Positions 41,937 to 51,461 are shown, numbered from the stretch's first letter. The stretch: 64,000 nt of DNA from Agromyces mariniharenae (GCF_008122505.1 NZ_VSSB01000001.1:1534891-1598890), one strand, 5' to 3'. Numbers and translations: made by a program. The notes: generated by a model from the sequence alone, not told the origin.

Positions 41937-43241
41937 TCAGCCGGCGGCCCGCAGCGTCTCGGGACCCAGCTCGGCGACCGAGCGGTGACCCGCGAGGCCC
42001 AGCGTGAGGTCGAGCTCGGCGATGTGGTTGCGCACGACCTCGCGCACGCCCTCCTGCCCGGCGACGGCGAGCCCGTAGGCGTACGGGCGTCCGATGCCGA
42101 CGGCCGTCGCGCCGAGCGAGAGCGCGATGACGGCGTCGGCGCCGCCCCGGATGCCGCTGTCGAGCACGATCGGCACGCTGCCGGCGACGCGTTCGACGAT
42201 CGCGGGGAGCGCGTCGAGCGTCGCGACCGAGCGGTCGACCTGGCGCCCGCCGTGGTTCGACACGACGATGCCGTCCACGCCGTGGTCGAGGGCCCGGCTC
42301 GCGTCGTCGGGATGCAGCACGCCCTTCAGGAGCACGGGCAACGACGTCCATTCGCGCAGGCGGGCGAGGTCGTCCCACGTGAGGCTCGGGTCGGAGAACA
42401 CGTCGAGGAACGTCTCCACCGCGGCGCGCGGCAGCGGCGAGCGCAGGGCGTCGCGCACGCCGCCGTCGACGAGCCGCGTGCCGACGGCCGAGCGTGCGAT
42501 GGAGAACGCTGACCGGAGCAGCGTCGGCGTGACCCTCGGCCGTTCCCCGGGCCCGGTGCTGCGAGCGACGCGGTCGCGCACGAGCTCGGCGAAGACGGGG
42601 TCGCTCGTGTACTGCGCGATGCCCTGGCCGCGCGTGAACGGCAGGAACGCCGCGTCGAGGTCGCGGGTGCGCCAGCCGAGCAGGTGGGTGTCGAGGGTCA
42701 CGACGACGGCCTCGCAGCCGACCGCCTCCGCACGGCGCAGGAACGACGCGTTGAGCTCGTCGGAGCGGCTCCAGTACAGCTGGAACCACCGCGAGCCCGC
42801 CCCCATCGCGGCGGCGACCTCCTCCATGGGCCGCGACGCCTGGTTCGAGAGCACGTAGGGCACGTCGAGCTCGGATGCCGCACGCCCGACGGCCACGTCG
42901 GCATCGGCGTGCGCGAGCTCGGCGACGCCGATGGGCGACAGGATGAACGGGGTCGCGCGACGCCGCCCGAGCAGCTCGATCGAGAGGTCGCGCGCGGCGA
43001 CGTCGCGGAGGACGCGCGGCCAGACCTGCCAGCGCGAGAACGCCGCGCGGTTCGCCGCCATGGTCGCCTCGCCGCCCGCTCCGCCCGCCAGGTAGGCGAA
43101 CGCCTCGGCCGAGATCGCCTTGCGGGCCGCCTGCTCGAGCGCCGCGTGGTCGACCGGCACGGCCGGCTTCGCGCCGCCGACGCCCGCCCGGTACACCTCC
43201 GACTGCACGACCCGTGCGTACCCGCGCTGCGCTTCGCCCAT
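41937..43241 (-). CDS. FMN-dependent alpha-hydroxy acid oxidase/lactate 2-monooxygenase-like
   Basis: The 434-residue TIM-barrel flavoprotein contains FAYLAGGAGGEATMAANRAAF and PFILSPIGVAELAHADADV. SLPVLLKGVLHPDDA carries the active lysine, VDGIVVSNHGGRQVDRS carries the active histidine and arginine, and IVLDSGIRGGADAVIAL binds the FMN phosphate. The length and the extended middle loop fit the lactate monooxygenase branch. GGAGG lies nine bases before the ATG. It is divergent from the Nudix gene. Confidence 0.88.
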   Translation of the reverse strand: MGEAQRGYARVVQSEVYRAGVGGAKPAVPVDHAALEQAARKAISAEAFAYLAGGAGGEATMAANRAAFSRWQVWPRVLRDVAARDLSIELLGRRRATPFILSPIGVAELAHADADVAVGRAASELDVPYVLSNQASRPMEEVAAAMGAGSRWFQLYWSRSDELNASFLRRAEAVGCEAVVVTLDTHLLGWRTRDLDAAFLPFTRGQGIAQYTSDPVFAELVRDRVARSTGPGERPRVTPTLLRSAFSIARSAVGTRLVDGGVRDALRSPLPRAAVETFLDVFSDPSLTWDDLARLREWTSLPVLLKGVLHPDDASRALDHGVDGIVVSNHGGRQVDRSVATLDALPAIVERVAGSVPIVLDSGIRGGADAVIALSLGATAVGIGRPYAYGLAVAGQEGVREVVRNHIAELDLTLGLAGHRSVAELGPETLRAAG

Positions 43242-43317
43242 CGTTCGGCTCCTCCGCTCCGTCGCGCCGTCGCGACCGGACTGCGAGCCAGCGTAGCCGC
43301 CGCCTAGGGTGGAGTGG

Positions 43318-43725
43318 ATGTCCCAGCTGCCCGCCCTGCTCGTCGCCGCGATCGCGCTCGTGCGCGACCGCCGCGTGCTCATGGTCACCGCGCGCGACCG
43401 CGACGTGCACTACATGCCGGGCGGCAAGATCGACCGAGGCGAGTCCGCCGCCGAGGCGGCCGCCCGCGAGGCGTTCGAGGAAGTGGCCCTCGAGCTGGAT
43501 CCCGACGGACTCGTCGAGCTCTTCGAGGTGGTCGTGCAGGCGCACGGCGAGCCCGAGGGTCGGCTCGTGCGCATGCGGGTGTTCCGAGCCGAGACGGATG
43601 CCGCGCCCGCCGCCTCGGCGGAGGTCGGCGAGCTGCACTGGGTCACGACGGCCGACGTCGACCGCTGCCCGCCCGCCGGCGCCGAGGTGCTGCGTCGGCT
43701 CGCGGCATCCGGCGTCATCGACTGA
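43318..43725 (+). CDS. Nudix hydrolase
   Basis: The 135-residue protein has the Nudix box GGKIDRGESAAEAAAREAFEE followed by VAL. The final glycine of the usual EExGU ending is alanine, but the metal-binding glutamates are kept. The family cleaves nucleoside diphosphates linked to another group. TAGGGT is seven bases before the ATG. It is followed 20 bases later by the tandem hydrolase gene. Confidence 0.85.
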   Translation: MSQLPALLVAAIALVRDRRVLMVTARDRDVHYMPGGKIDRGESAAEAAAREAFEEVALELDPDGLVELFEVVVQAHGEPEGRLVRMRVFRAETDAAPAASAEVGELHWVTTADVDRCPPAGAEVLRRLAASGVID

Positions 43726-43745
43726 CGCGCCCATAGACTGCGGTC

Positions 43746-45290
43746 ATGGCGCCGACCCGCGAGTTCCGCCGCGGCGAGGACGTCGTCGTGATCCACGAGT
43801 CGGGCCGGCCCGACGGACCCGACTACGTGCTCGTGCACGGCCTCGGCATGGCGCACGACTACTGGGCGGAGCTCGCCGGCGTGCTCGAGGCCACCGGCAC
43901 GGTGCATGCGCTCGACCTGCCCGGCTTCGGCGACGCGCCCCAGCCCCGCGAGCCGTTGAGCATGCCGGCGGCTGGCGAGCTCCTCGCCGAGCTGCTCGTG
44001 GCCGAGGGCATCGACCGGCCGGTGCTCGTGGGCCACTCGACGGGCGCGCAGGTCGTCGCCGAGACGGCGGCGCAGCATCCCGACCTCGTCGACCGGCTCG
44101 TGCTCATCGCGCCGACCGTGAACCCGCGCGAGCGTACGCTCGGGAAGCAGACCCTGCGGTTCCTGCAGGACATCGCCCTGGTGCATCCGAAGGCCCTCGG
44201 CTGGGGCATCGCCCTCTACGCGAAGGCGGGCCCGCGCTGGTATGCCGCGAACCTCCGGCCGATGCTCGAGCATCGCATCGAGCTCATCCTCCCCGAGATC
44301 TCGGCGCCGACGCTCGTCGTCCGCGGCGAGCACGACCGCGTCGTGCCGCGGGAGTGGGCGGAGGAAGTCGCCCGGCTCGTGCCCGACGGGCGGTACGTCG
44401 AGGTGCCGGGCCGCGGGCACGAGACCATGATCCGGGCCGGCCGTCGCGTCGGCGAGCTGATCGTGCGGCACGCGCAGGGGCTGCCGGCCGGACGTCCGGT
44501 GTCGCTCGTCGAGGCGCCCGGGGCCGCGGCGCCGCACCTCGGGGTGCCGGCCGCGCTCGGCGTGATGGCCCGGGACTACGCGTTCGCGGGATGGCACCAG
44601 CTCGCCGTCTTCGGCGCCGGGCGGGAACCGGCCGGATGGCGCCACGGCGACCCCGACAAGCCGCAGGTCGTGCTGCTGCCCGGCGTGTACGAGCACTGGT
44701 CGTTCCTGCGCCCCCTCGGCGACGCGCTGCACGCGGCCGGACACCGCGTCGTCGTCGTGCACGGCATGCGCGCGAACCGGCGTCCGATCGCCGAGACCGC
44801 CGCGCGCGTCGCGAAGGCGCTCGCCCGGTCGGCACCGCCGCCGGCCGGACGCGTGATCGTGGCGCACAGCAAGGGCGGGCTCATCGGCAAGCACGTGCTC
44901 ATCGACGACGAGGGCGCGGCGCTCGGCGTGCGCGGGGTCGTGGCGATCTGCACGCCGTTCGCGGGCGCGCGGCGCGCGCGGCTGTTCGGGGATCCGAGCA
45001 TCCGGGCGCTGCTGCCGAGCGACGAGACGATCGTGATGCTCGGGGACGCGGCATCCGTGAACGCGCGCATCGTCTCGGTGTTCGGCACGTTCGACCCGCA
45101 CGTGCCCGACGGCAGCGCGCTCGAGGGCGCGACGAACGTGCAGGTGCCGGTCGCGGGCCACTTCCGCGTGCTCGCCGCGCCCGAGACGCTCGAGGCGGTG
45201 CACGAGGGCATCGCGCTGCTCACGCAGGACCCGACCCGCTCCGACGCCGTCGACCTCGCCGAACCCTCGGGGCCGGCGTCCCCTCAGTGA
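43746..45290 (+). CDS. Fusion of two alpha/beta hydrolase domains
   Basis: The 514-residue protein contains two hydrolase modules. The first (about 1-250) has VLVHGLGMAHDYWAEL, the nucleophile elbow VLVGHSTGAQVV, the acid in LVVRGEHDRVV and the histidine in VPGRGHETM. The second (about 300-500) has VVLLPGVYEHWSFLRPLGDAL and the elbow VIVAHSKGGLIGKHV, with FGTFDPHVP and VAGHFRVL as possible acid and histidine. Both catalytic triads look complete. TAGACT lies six bases before the ATG. The substrates are unknown. Confidence 0.85.
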   Translation: MAPTREFRRGEDVVVIHESGRPDGPDYVLVHGLGMAHDYWAELAGVLEATGTVHALDLPGFGDAPQPREPLSMPAAGELLAELLVAEGIDRPVLVGHSTGAQVVAETAAQHPDLVDRLVLIAPTVNPRERTLGKQTLRFLQDIALVHPKALGWGIALYAKAGPRWYAANLRPMLEHRIELILPEISAPTLVVRGEHDRVVPREWAEEVARLVPDGRYVEVPGRGHETMIRAGRRVGELIVRHAQGLPAGRPVSLVEAPGAAAPHLGVPAALGVMARDYAFAGWHQLAVFGAGREPAGWRHGDPDKPQVVLLPGVYEHWSFLRPLGDALHAAGHRVVVVHGMRANRRPIAETAARVAKALARSAPPPAGRVIVAHSKGGLIGKHVLIDDEGAALGVRGVVAICTPFAGARRARLFGDPSIRALLPSDETIVMLGDAASVNARIVSVFGTFDPHVPDGSALEGATNVQVPVAGHFRVLAAPETLEAVHEGIALLTQDPTRSDAVDLAEPSGPASPQ

Positions 45291-45296
45291 GCTACC

Positions 45297-45322
45297 GAAT
45301 CCGCCGCAGGTGAGGCGGATCC
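45297..45322 (+). terminator. Hairpin after the tandem hydrolase gene
   Basis: ATCCGCC and GGCGGAT form a seven-pair stem around eight bases, starting nine bases after the stop codon. There is no T-run, as usual at this GC content. Confidence 0.55.
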
Positions 45323-45398
45323 GACATGTCGCTGGGCGATGTCGGGGCACGGGACGAACGGCCCGCGCGGCTGGGTCGGCGCGACCTACCCTGCAGGC

Positions 45399-46118
45399 AT
45401 GGGCATGACCGACGTCGAGGCACGCGCCGACACCGACCGCCGCCTCTATGTCCGCTGGGTGCTCGCCAACGCGATCGGCGAGGGCGTCGGGCTCGGCGGC
45501 TCGTTCCTCGTCGGCGCCGGGCTCGTCGTGCTGCTCGGCGCGCAGTTCGGGCCATGGTTCGAGGTCGCGACGGCGATCGCCGCGGTCGCGCTCGGCACGC
45601 TCTTCGAGGGCGTGGTCGTCGGGTACGCGCAGTGGCGGGTGCTGCGCGAACCGCTGCCGACGCTCTCGCGCGGCTCGTGGGTCTGGGCCACGGCCATCGG
45701 CGCGGGCGTTGCCTGGCTGCTCGGCATGGTCCCGAGCACCGTGATCTCGCTGGTCACCGGCCAGGTCGAGACGACGGATGCCGCGTCCGCCCCGACCATC
45801 GCCGAGCCGCCGCTCGCCGTGATCCTCCTCGCCGCGGCCGGAGTCGGGCTGCTCCTCGGGCCGGTCCTCGCGAGCGCGCAGGTCGTCGTCCTGCGGCGCC
45901 ACGTCGAGCACGCCTGGCGGTGGATCCCCGCGAACGCCGTCGCGTGGGCCATCGCCCTGCCGCTCACCTACCTCGGCCCGAGCCTCATGTTCGACGTGGG
46001 CGTGAACGCGCTCGGCGTCGGCATCCTCCTCGCCTGCGTCCTCGCCGCAGGGGCCGTGGTCGGCGCCGTGCACGGCGCGGTGCTCGTGCGGCTGCTGCGG
46101 CATCCGCTCGACGCCTGA
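45399..46118 (+). CDS. Polytopic membrane protein, unknown function
   Basis: The 239-residue product has about six hydrophobic segments. WVLANAIGEGVGLGGSFLVGAGLVVLLG opens it, LFEGVVVGYAQWRVLREPLP follows, and AQVVVLRRHVEHAWRWIPANAVAWAIALPLTYLG repeats the Q-V/W-x-V-L-R motif. The two halves look like an internal duplication, each with a glycine-rich helix pair and an AQ...LR motif. TACCCT is six bases before the ATG. No family was recognised. Confidence 0.75.
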   Translation: MGMTDVEARADTDRRLYVRWVLANAIGEGVGLGGSFLVGAGLVVLLGAQFGPWFEVATAIAAVALGTLFEGVVVGYAQWRVLREPLPTLSRGSWVWATAIGAGVAWLLGMVPSTVISLVTGQVETTDAASAPTIAEPPLAVILLAAAGVGLLLGPVLASAQVVVLRRHVEHAWRWIPANAVAWAIALPLTYLGPSLMFDVGVNALGVGILLACVLAAGAVVGAVHGAVLVRLLRHPLDA

Positions 46119-46146
46119 CGCACGAGCGCGGGCGCGCGGCACCCGC

Positions 46147-47097
46147 TCAGTGCACGTACTCGAGCAGGTCGAGCCCGACCTGGCGCATGCCGTCGAGCAC
46201 GGCGAGGCGCGAGGTGAGCATGGTGTCGGCGAAGTACATCGACACGGCGTAGGCGACGCTCGCGCGCGGGCCGCGGAGCACGCCGACCTCGCTGCGCACG
46301 CCCCCGTCGGTGCCCGTCTTGTTCATGAGCAGCACGCCGTGGTCGGGCATGCGGTGCGCGAGCGGGTCGAGTCCGAACGCCGACGCCACGAGCGAGAGGT
46401 CGGCGTTGAGCGACAGCCAGCCGACCACGCGCTGCGACACCTCGGGGCTCACGACCTCGCCGCGGGCGAGCGAGGCGAAGAGCCAGGTGAGCTCCTTGGC
46501 CGAGCCGATCGAGAGCTGCGGGGCGTCGTCGGGGCCGCGGTGGTCGCGCACGAGGTCGAGCAGCGCCGTGCGGGTGAGGCCGAGCGCCTCGGTGCGGGCG
46601 CGCACCGCCTCGAGGCCGACGTGGCGGATGAGCACGTTCGTGGCGAGGTTGTCGCTGGACGCGCCGATGAGCGCGGCGAGGTCGGCGAGCGGCAGCGACG
46701 GCGACTGCATGTGCTGCCAGATGCCCGAATCGCCGACGGCGTCGCGCGGGGCCCGGTCGAGCACCGTGAACGCCTCCGCCGTGGCGCCCGCGAGCCTCGA
46801 CGCGACCTCGACGAGCAGCAGCACCTTGCCGATCGAGGCGGTCGGCATCACGACGTGGTCGTCGACCGAGAAGAGCACCTTCCCGGTGGCGAGGTCGGTC
46901 GCGCGGGCGGAGACCTGCACCCCCGCGAGCGCGAGCTCGCCGAGGGCGTTGAACCCGCGGGTGAAGTCCTCGTTGTGCTCGTCCGTGCGGTGTCGTCCCC
47001 TCCGGATGCTCGCGTGGCGCGCTCGCCGCTCGGAACCCTGCGACGACGTCACCACGGTGATTGCACGCTCTTCCTCGGACGGTCGGCGCTCCCCCAC
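46147..47097 (-). CDS. Serine hydrolase, class A beta-lactamase-like fold
   Basis: The 316-residue product has PTASIGKVLLLVEV (SxxK), LIGASSDNLATNVL (SDN) and LMNKTGTDGG (KTG), in the right order and spacing for class A beta-lactamases and related peptidases. No signal peptide or lipobox is visible at the N-terminus, which is arginine-rich and poorly hydrophobic, so the protein may be cytosolic. The start (GTG) is uncertain. The omega-loop ExxLN of true class A enzymes was not seen, so hydrolysis of penicillins is doubtful. Confidence 0.75.
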   Translation of the reverse strand: MGERRPSEEERAITVVTSSQGSERRARHASIRRGRHRTDEHNEDFTRGFNALGELALAGVQVSARATDLATGKVLFSVDDHVVMPTASIGKVLLLVEVASRLAGATAEAFTVLDRAPRDAVGDSGIWQHMQSPSLPLADLAALIGASSDNLATNVLIRHVGLEAVRARTEALGLTRTALLDLVRDHRGPDDAPQLSIGSAKELTWLFASLARGEVVSPEVSQRVVGWLSLNADLSLVASAFGLDPLAHRMPDHGVLLMNKTGTDGGVRSEVGVLRGPRASVAYAVSMYFADTMLTSRLAVLDGMRQVGLDLLEYVH

Positions 47098-47150
47098 CGC
47101 GGTCAGCGGCGCGCTCGAGAAGGTTGGTTCGGATCGTTCTTCGGCGCGAT

Positions 47151-49121
47151 CTACCAGATCGTCACCCGCTCGGCCGGATCGAGCCAGAGGGCGTCGTCGT
47201 CAGTCACACCGAAGCCAGTGTAGAACTCGTCGATGTTCCTCACGATCTGGTTGCACCGGAACTCGTTCGGCGAGTGCGGATCGATCGCGAGCAGGCGGAT
47301 GACCTCCTCGTCGCGGCCCTTCATCTGCCAGGCCTGCGCCCACGAGAGGAAGAACCGCTCGGCGCCCGAGAGGCCGTCGACGGCGGGCGACTTCTTCCCG
47401 TCGAGCGACAGCACGTACGCCTTCCAGGCGATGGCGAGTCCCCCGAGGTCGCCGATGTTCTCGCCGATGGTGAGGGCGCCGTTCACGTGGTGGTCGTCGC
47501 CGTTCTCGCCGTCGAGCTGCGCGGGCCTCAGGGCGTCGTACTGCGCGATGAGCGCCTTCGTGCGGTCCTCGAACGCCGCGCGGTCGGCCTCGGTCCACCA
47601 GTCGGTGAGCCGGCCGTCGCCGTCGTACTTCGAGCCCTGGTCGTCGAACCCGTGCCCGATCTCGTGGCCGATCACGGCGCCGATCGCGCCGTAGTTCGCA
47701 GCGGCGTCGCGGCCGGCGTCGAAGAACGGGTACTGCAGGATCGCCGCCGGGAACACGATCTCGTTGAAGCCCGGGTTGTAGTACGCGTTGATCGTCTGCG
47801 GCGTCATGAACCACTCGTCGCGGTCGATCGGCTTGCCGATCTTGGCGAGCTCGCGGTTGAACTCGAACTCGGCCGTCGCCCGCACGTTGCCGACGAGGTC
47901 GTCGGCGTCGATCTCGAGCGTCGAGTAGTCGCGCCACTTCACGGGGAAGCCGATCTTCGGCGTGAACTTGTCGAGCTTCTCGAGCGCCTTCGCGCGCGTC
48001 TCGTCGCCCATCCACTCGAGCCCGGTGATCGACTCGCGGTACGCCTCGACGAGGTTGGCGACGAGGTCGTCCATCGCGTCCTTCGCCGCGGGCGGGAAAT
48101 GGCGCTCCACGTAGATGCGGCCGACGGCCTCGCCCATGGCGCCCTCGACGAGCGAGACGCCGCGCTTCCAGCGCTCGCGCATCTGCGGGGTGCCGGTCAG
48201 CGTGCGACCGTAGAAGTCGAAGTTCGCCTCGACGAAGTCGTTCGACAGGTAGGCGGCCGTCGAGCGGATGACCTGCCAGGCGAGCCAGTCCTTCCACGCC
48301 TCCAGGCGCTCCTCGGTGAGCAGGCCGCCGAGCGCCTCGACGAACGACGGCTCGCGCAGCACGAGCTCGGCGAACGCGCCCTCGGGCACGCCCATGGCGT
48401 CGCGCCACACCTGCAGGTCGAGCGACGACGCGGCCGCGGCATCCCCCCAGGCGTAGAGGTTGTAGGTCTTCTCGCTGTCGCGGGTGTCGACGTTGTTCCA
48501 GTGCGCCTTCGCGAGGTCGGTCTCGAGGTCGAACACGCGCACCGCGCGGTCGGCCGGGTCGGGCAGCTTCGCCAGCGCGAACATGCGCTCGAGGTGGGCG
48601 CTGTACGCGGTGCGCACCGCGGCGAAGCGCTCCTCGCGGAAGTAGCTCTCGTCGGGCAGGCCGATGCCGCCCTGCTCGACGAACACGAGGTAGCGCTCGG
48701 GGTCGCCCGGGTCGTTGTCGACGTAGAGCTGCACGAGCCCCGCGATGCCCTGGCGCTCGAGCTTGCCCAGCGTCTCGAGGAACGACTCGACCGAGTTGAC
48801 GAGCGATACCTCGACGAGCTGCGCGGCGATGGGCGTGGCGCCCAGGAGGTCGGCGCGCTGCTCGTTCATGAAGCTGGCGTAGAGGTCGCCGACCTTGCGG
48901 GCCTCGGTGCCCGGATCGGCCTGCTGCGCCTCCTCGATGATCTCGCGCACGGCCTTCTCGGCCTCCTCGTGCAGCACGAGGAACGAGCCGTAGCGGGCCT
49001 TGTCGGCCGGGATCTCGGTGCGTTCGATCCACTTGCCGTTGACGTGCCGGAAGAGGTCGTCCTGCGGGCGCACCTCGTCGTCGAGTTCGTCCTTCGCGAT
49101 GCCTGAGGGGAGCTTCGTCAT
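47151..49121 (-). CDS. M13 family metallopeptidase (neprilysin/PepO type)
   Basis: The 656-residue peptidase has IGAVIGHEIGHGFDDQGSKYDG (HExxH, first two zinc ligands) and TIGENIGDLGGL (third ligand and its aspartate). NAYYNPGFNEIVFPAAILQYPFF and the substrate-binding FRCNQIVRNIDEFYTGFGV are further M13 blocks. DDLFRHVNGKW is the conserved N-terminus. No signal peptide is present, so it should act inside the cell on small peptides. The ATG is six bases after TAAGCT. Confidence 0.94.
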   Translation of the reverse strand: MTKLPSGIAKDELDDEVRPQDDLFRHVNGKWIERTEIPADKARYGSFLVLHEEAEKAVREIIEEAQQADPGTEARKVGDLYASFMNEQRADLLGATPIAAQLVEVSLVNSVESFLETLGKLERQGIAGLVQLYVDNDPGDPERYLVFVEQGGIGLPDESYFREERFAAVRTAYSAHLERMFALAKLPDPADRAVRVFDLETDLAKAHWNNVDTRDSEKTYNLYAWGDAAAASSLDLQVWRDAMGVPEGAFAELVLREPSFVEALGGLLTEERLEAWKDWLAWQVIRSTAAYLSNDFVEANFDFYGRTLTGTPQMRERWKRGVSLVEGAMGEAVGRIYVERHFPPAAKDAMDDLVANLVEAYRESITGLEWMGDETRAKALEKLDKFTPKIGFPVKWRDYSTLEIDADDLVGNVRATAEFEFNRELAKIGKPIDRDEWFMTPQTINAYYNPGFNEIVFPAAILQYPFFDAGRDAAANYGAIGAVIGHEIGHGFDDQGSKYDGDGRLTDWWTEADRAAFEDRTKALIAQYDALRPAQLDGENGDDHHVNGALTIGENIGDLGGLAIAWKAYVLSLDGKKSPAVDGLSGAERFFLSWAQAWQMKGRDEEVIRLLAIDPHSPNEFRCNQIVRNIDEFYTGFGVTDDDALWLDPAERVTIW

Positions 49122-49127
49122 CCCCTG

Positions 49128-49133
49128 AGCTTA
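49128..49133 (-). promoter_or_regulatory. Predicted -10 box (TAAGCT), leaderless start
   Basis: TAAGCT and CAGGGG precede the ATG at 49121 on the minus strand. Confidence 0.45.
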
Positions 49134-49180
49134 TTCGCTCGCCGGTCCCCGCCCGGCGAGCACGTGCGAGCGCCGCCCGC

Positions 49181-49882
49181 TCATCTCAGCTGCGCGAACC
49201 CCTCGGCCTTGCGCGTCGGGCCCACGATGAGGATCGTGTCGTCGGCTCCCAGCACGGTCTCGGCATCGGCGTTGGTCCAGTCGGCGCCGGGCTTCTTGAA
49301 TGCCGCGATCGTGACCCCGAACTCCTTGCGCAGCCCGGTCTTGCCGAGGGGGATCCCCCAGAGCCGCTCGGGCGGCGCCGACTTCACGATCGCGTATCCG
49401 CGCTCGATCTCGATGTAGTCGAGCGCGGCTCCGCGCACGAGGTGCGCGACCTTGCGGCCCATGTCGCTCTCGGGCTGCACCACGTGGTGCACGCCGAGCT
49501 GCTCGAGGATGACCGCGTGCTCGGCGCTGTCGGCCTTCGCCCAGATCGACGGCAGGCCCATCGCGAGCAGGGCCGACGACGTGAGGATGGATGCCTCGAG
49601 GTTGCCGCCGATCGCCACGACGACCCGGTCGAACTGGTCGATCGACAGCTGACGCAGCACCTCGGGCTTGGTCGGGTCGGCCCGCACCACCTGGGTGAGC
49701 TGGCCGTTGAGGCTCTGCACGTTGTCGTCGCGGATGTCGACGCCGAGCACCTCGGTGCCGCCCGCCATGAGCTCGAGCGCGAGCGAGCGGCCGAACCGAC
49801 CGAGCCCGATGACCGCGACCGAGTCGGCCTCCGCGATGCGACGCGTGTACCCCTGGTCGCCGAACAATGAGCGTCTAGCCAA
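49181..49882 (-). CDS. TrkA/KtrA-type potassium uptake regulatory subunit
   Basis: The 233-residue cytosolic protein has an RCK_N Rossmann domain (SVAVIGLGRFGRSLALELMAGGTEVLGVDIRDDNVQ, about 21-56) that binds NAD or ATP and gates the channel. An RCK_C domain follows from about 150. It overlaps the end of the membrane subunit gene by eight bases, so the two are made together. A single RCK pair matches KtrA rather than the double TrkA. Confidence 0.92.
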   Translation of the reverse strand: MARRSLFGDQGYTRRIAEADSVAVIGLGRFGRSLALELMAGGTEVLGVDIRDDNVQSLNGQLTQVVRADPTKPEVLRQLSIDQFDRVVVAIGGNLEASILTSSALLAMGLPSIWAKADSAEHAVILEQLGVHHVVQPESDMGRKVAHLVRGAALDYIEIERGYAIVKSAPPERLWGIPLGKTGLRKEFGVTIAAFKKPGADWTNADAETVLGADDTILIVGPTRKAEGFAQLR

Positions 49883-51251
49883 CGACGGGCCTCTCTCTCG
49901 GGAACTCGTACAGGATGCGGCGGTCGCGCAGGATGAGCGCGCTGCCGAGGGTGAGCGGTCCGACGCGGCCGAGGAGCATGAGCAGCACGAGCACGACCTT
50001 GGCGGAATCGGGCAACTCCGGCGTGATGCCCGTGGACATCCCGGTCGTGCTGAAGGCCGAGATCACCTCGAACAGGATCCGGTCCAGCGAGGATTCGGTG
50101 ATCTGGAGCAGCAGGAGCGTCGGCCCGACGACGGCGGCGACGGCCACGAGCACGACCGTGATGGCCTGTCGGTGCACCGCGCGCGACAACCGCTTGCCGA
50201 AGATGTTCACCTGGGCCTCGCCGCGAAGCTCGGCGAGCATGACGAAGAACAGCACGAGGAAGGTGGTGATGCGGATGCCGCCGCCGACGCTCGCCGGCCC
50301 GGTGCCGATGAACATCAGCACGTCGATGGCGAACCAGCTCTCGCTGCTCATGGCCGCGATGTCGACGGTGTTGAACCCGGCGGAGCGGGTCATCACGGAC
50401 GCGAAGAACCCGGCGAGCACCTTCGTCGCCGGATCGAGCGGGCCGAGGGTCCCGGGATTCGACCACTCCACCGCCGTGAGGTAGGCCCAACCGCCGGCGA
50501 GCAGCAGGATCGTGCCCACGATCACGAGGTTCGTGTTCATGCTCCAGCGCAGCGGATGCCGCCACTCCTTCCAGAGCTGCACGATGACGGGGAATCCCAA
50601 GCCGCCGAGGATGACCGCGGCGCAGACCGGGAGGCAGACGAACGGGTCGCCGACGAAGCCCATCATGCTGTCGGACTGCAGGGTGAAGCCGAGATTCGTG
50701 AACGCCGAGATGGACGTGAACACCGCGTTCCAGACGGCCTTGCCCGGCCCCCAGCCGTAGTGGGTGACGTAGCGGAGGAACAGCAGCGCGGCGACGACCG
50801 CCTCGATGAGCAGCGTGATGCCGATGACGGCGCGCACGAGCCGGCGCAGGTCGGTGAACCCCTCGGCGCGGAACTCGCCGGCGGCGTTCAGGCGCGTGCG
50901 CAGCGACAGGCGGCGCGCGAGCAGCACGCCGACGAGCGCGGCCGACACGAGGATTCCGAGGCCGCCGAGCTGGGTCATCACGATGATGACGAGCTGGCCG
51001 AGGAAGGTCCAGTGCGTCGCGGTGCCGACCGAGTCGAGCCCCGTCGTCGTCACGGCGGATGCCGCGGTGAACAGTGCGTCGACGAAGCTCGTCGAGCGGC
51101 CGGGCGCCGTCATCCCCGGCAGCAGCAGGAGCAGCGTGCCCGCGGCGATGGCGGCCATGAACCCGACGACCACCACCTGCGCCGGATGCAGTCGGAATCG
51201 ACGGCGCAGTTGCTCGGCCGGGCCTTCGTCGCCCGGCTTGCGGGTGGCCAC
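49875..51251 (-). CDS. TrkH/KtrB-type potassium transporter membrane subunit
   Basis: The 458-residue protein has four pore loops: ASAVTTTGLD, ISAFTNLGF, MTRSAGFNTVD and ISAFSTTGMSTG, each with the filter glycine. The helices around them are typical of TrkH/KtrB. It takes up K+ or Na+-linked K+ with the RCK subunit. The GTG at 51251 is chosen because TATGGT is six bases upstream; a longer frame to 51374 adds a charged, non-conserved extension. Confidence 0.92.
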   Translation of the reverse strand: MATRKPGDEGPAEQLRRRFRLHPAQVVVVGFMAAIAAGTLLLLLPGMTAPGRSTSFVDALFTAASAVTTTGLDSVGTATHWTFLGQLVIIVMTQLGGLGILVSAALVGVLLARRLSLRTRLNAAGEFRAEGFTDLRRLVRAVIGITLLIEAVVAALLFLRYVTHYGWGPGKAVWNAVFTSISAFTNLGFTLQSDSMMGFVGDPFVCLPVCAAVILGGLGFPVIVQLWKEWRHPLRWSMNTNLVIVGTILLLAGGWAYLTAVEWSNPGTLGPLDPATKVLAGFFASVMTRSAGFNTVDIAAMSSESWFAIDVLMFIGTGPASVGGGIRITTFLVLFFVMLAELRGEAQVNIFGKRLSRAVHRQAITVVLVAVAAVVGPTLLLLQITESSLDRILFEVISAFSTTGMSTGITPELPDSAKVVLVLLMLLGRVGPLTLGSALILRDRRILYEFPRERPVVG

Positions 51252-51257
51252 GGGCAC

Positions 51258-51263
51258 ACCATA
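51258..51263 (-). promoter_or_regulatory. Predicted -10 box (TATGGT), leaderless start
   Basis: TATGGT and GTGCCC precede the GTG at 51251 on the minus strand and favour the 458-residue form of the potassium transporter subunit. Confidence 0.5.
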
Positions 51264-51461
51264 CGCCCGCGGGCGGAGGTTCGGCAGCAGGTACGCCGTC
51301 GTGGTCGTTCGGCCGGCGGCTCGGCGCTCCCGGTTGGCATGCGCTTGCCCCGGCTTCGACATCTGCGCCGACATCGGCTTGACTGGAGGTCATCTGCACC
51401 GCCGCGGGTACGTCGACACCGATGATCGCCGCGGTCGGTCGAATCGAGGGCGAGGAGCGGG

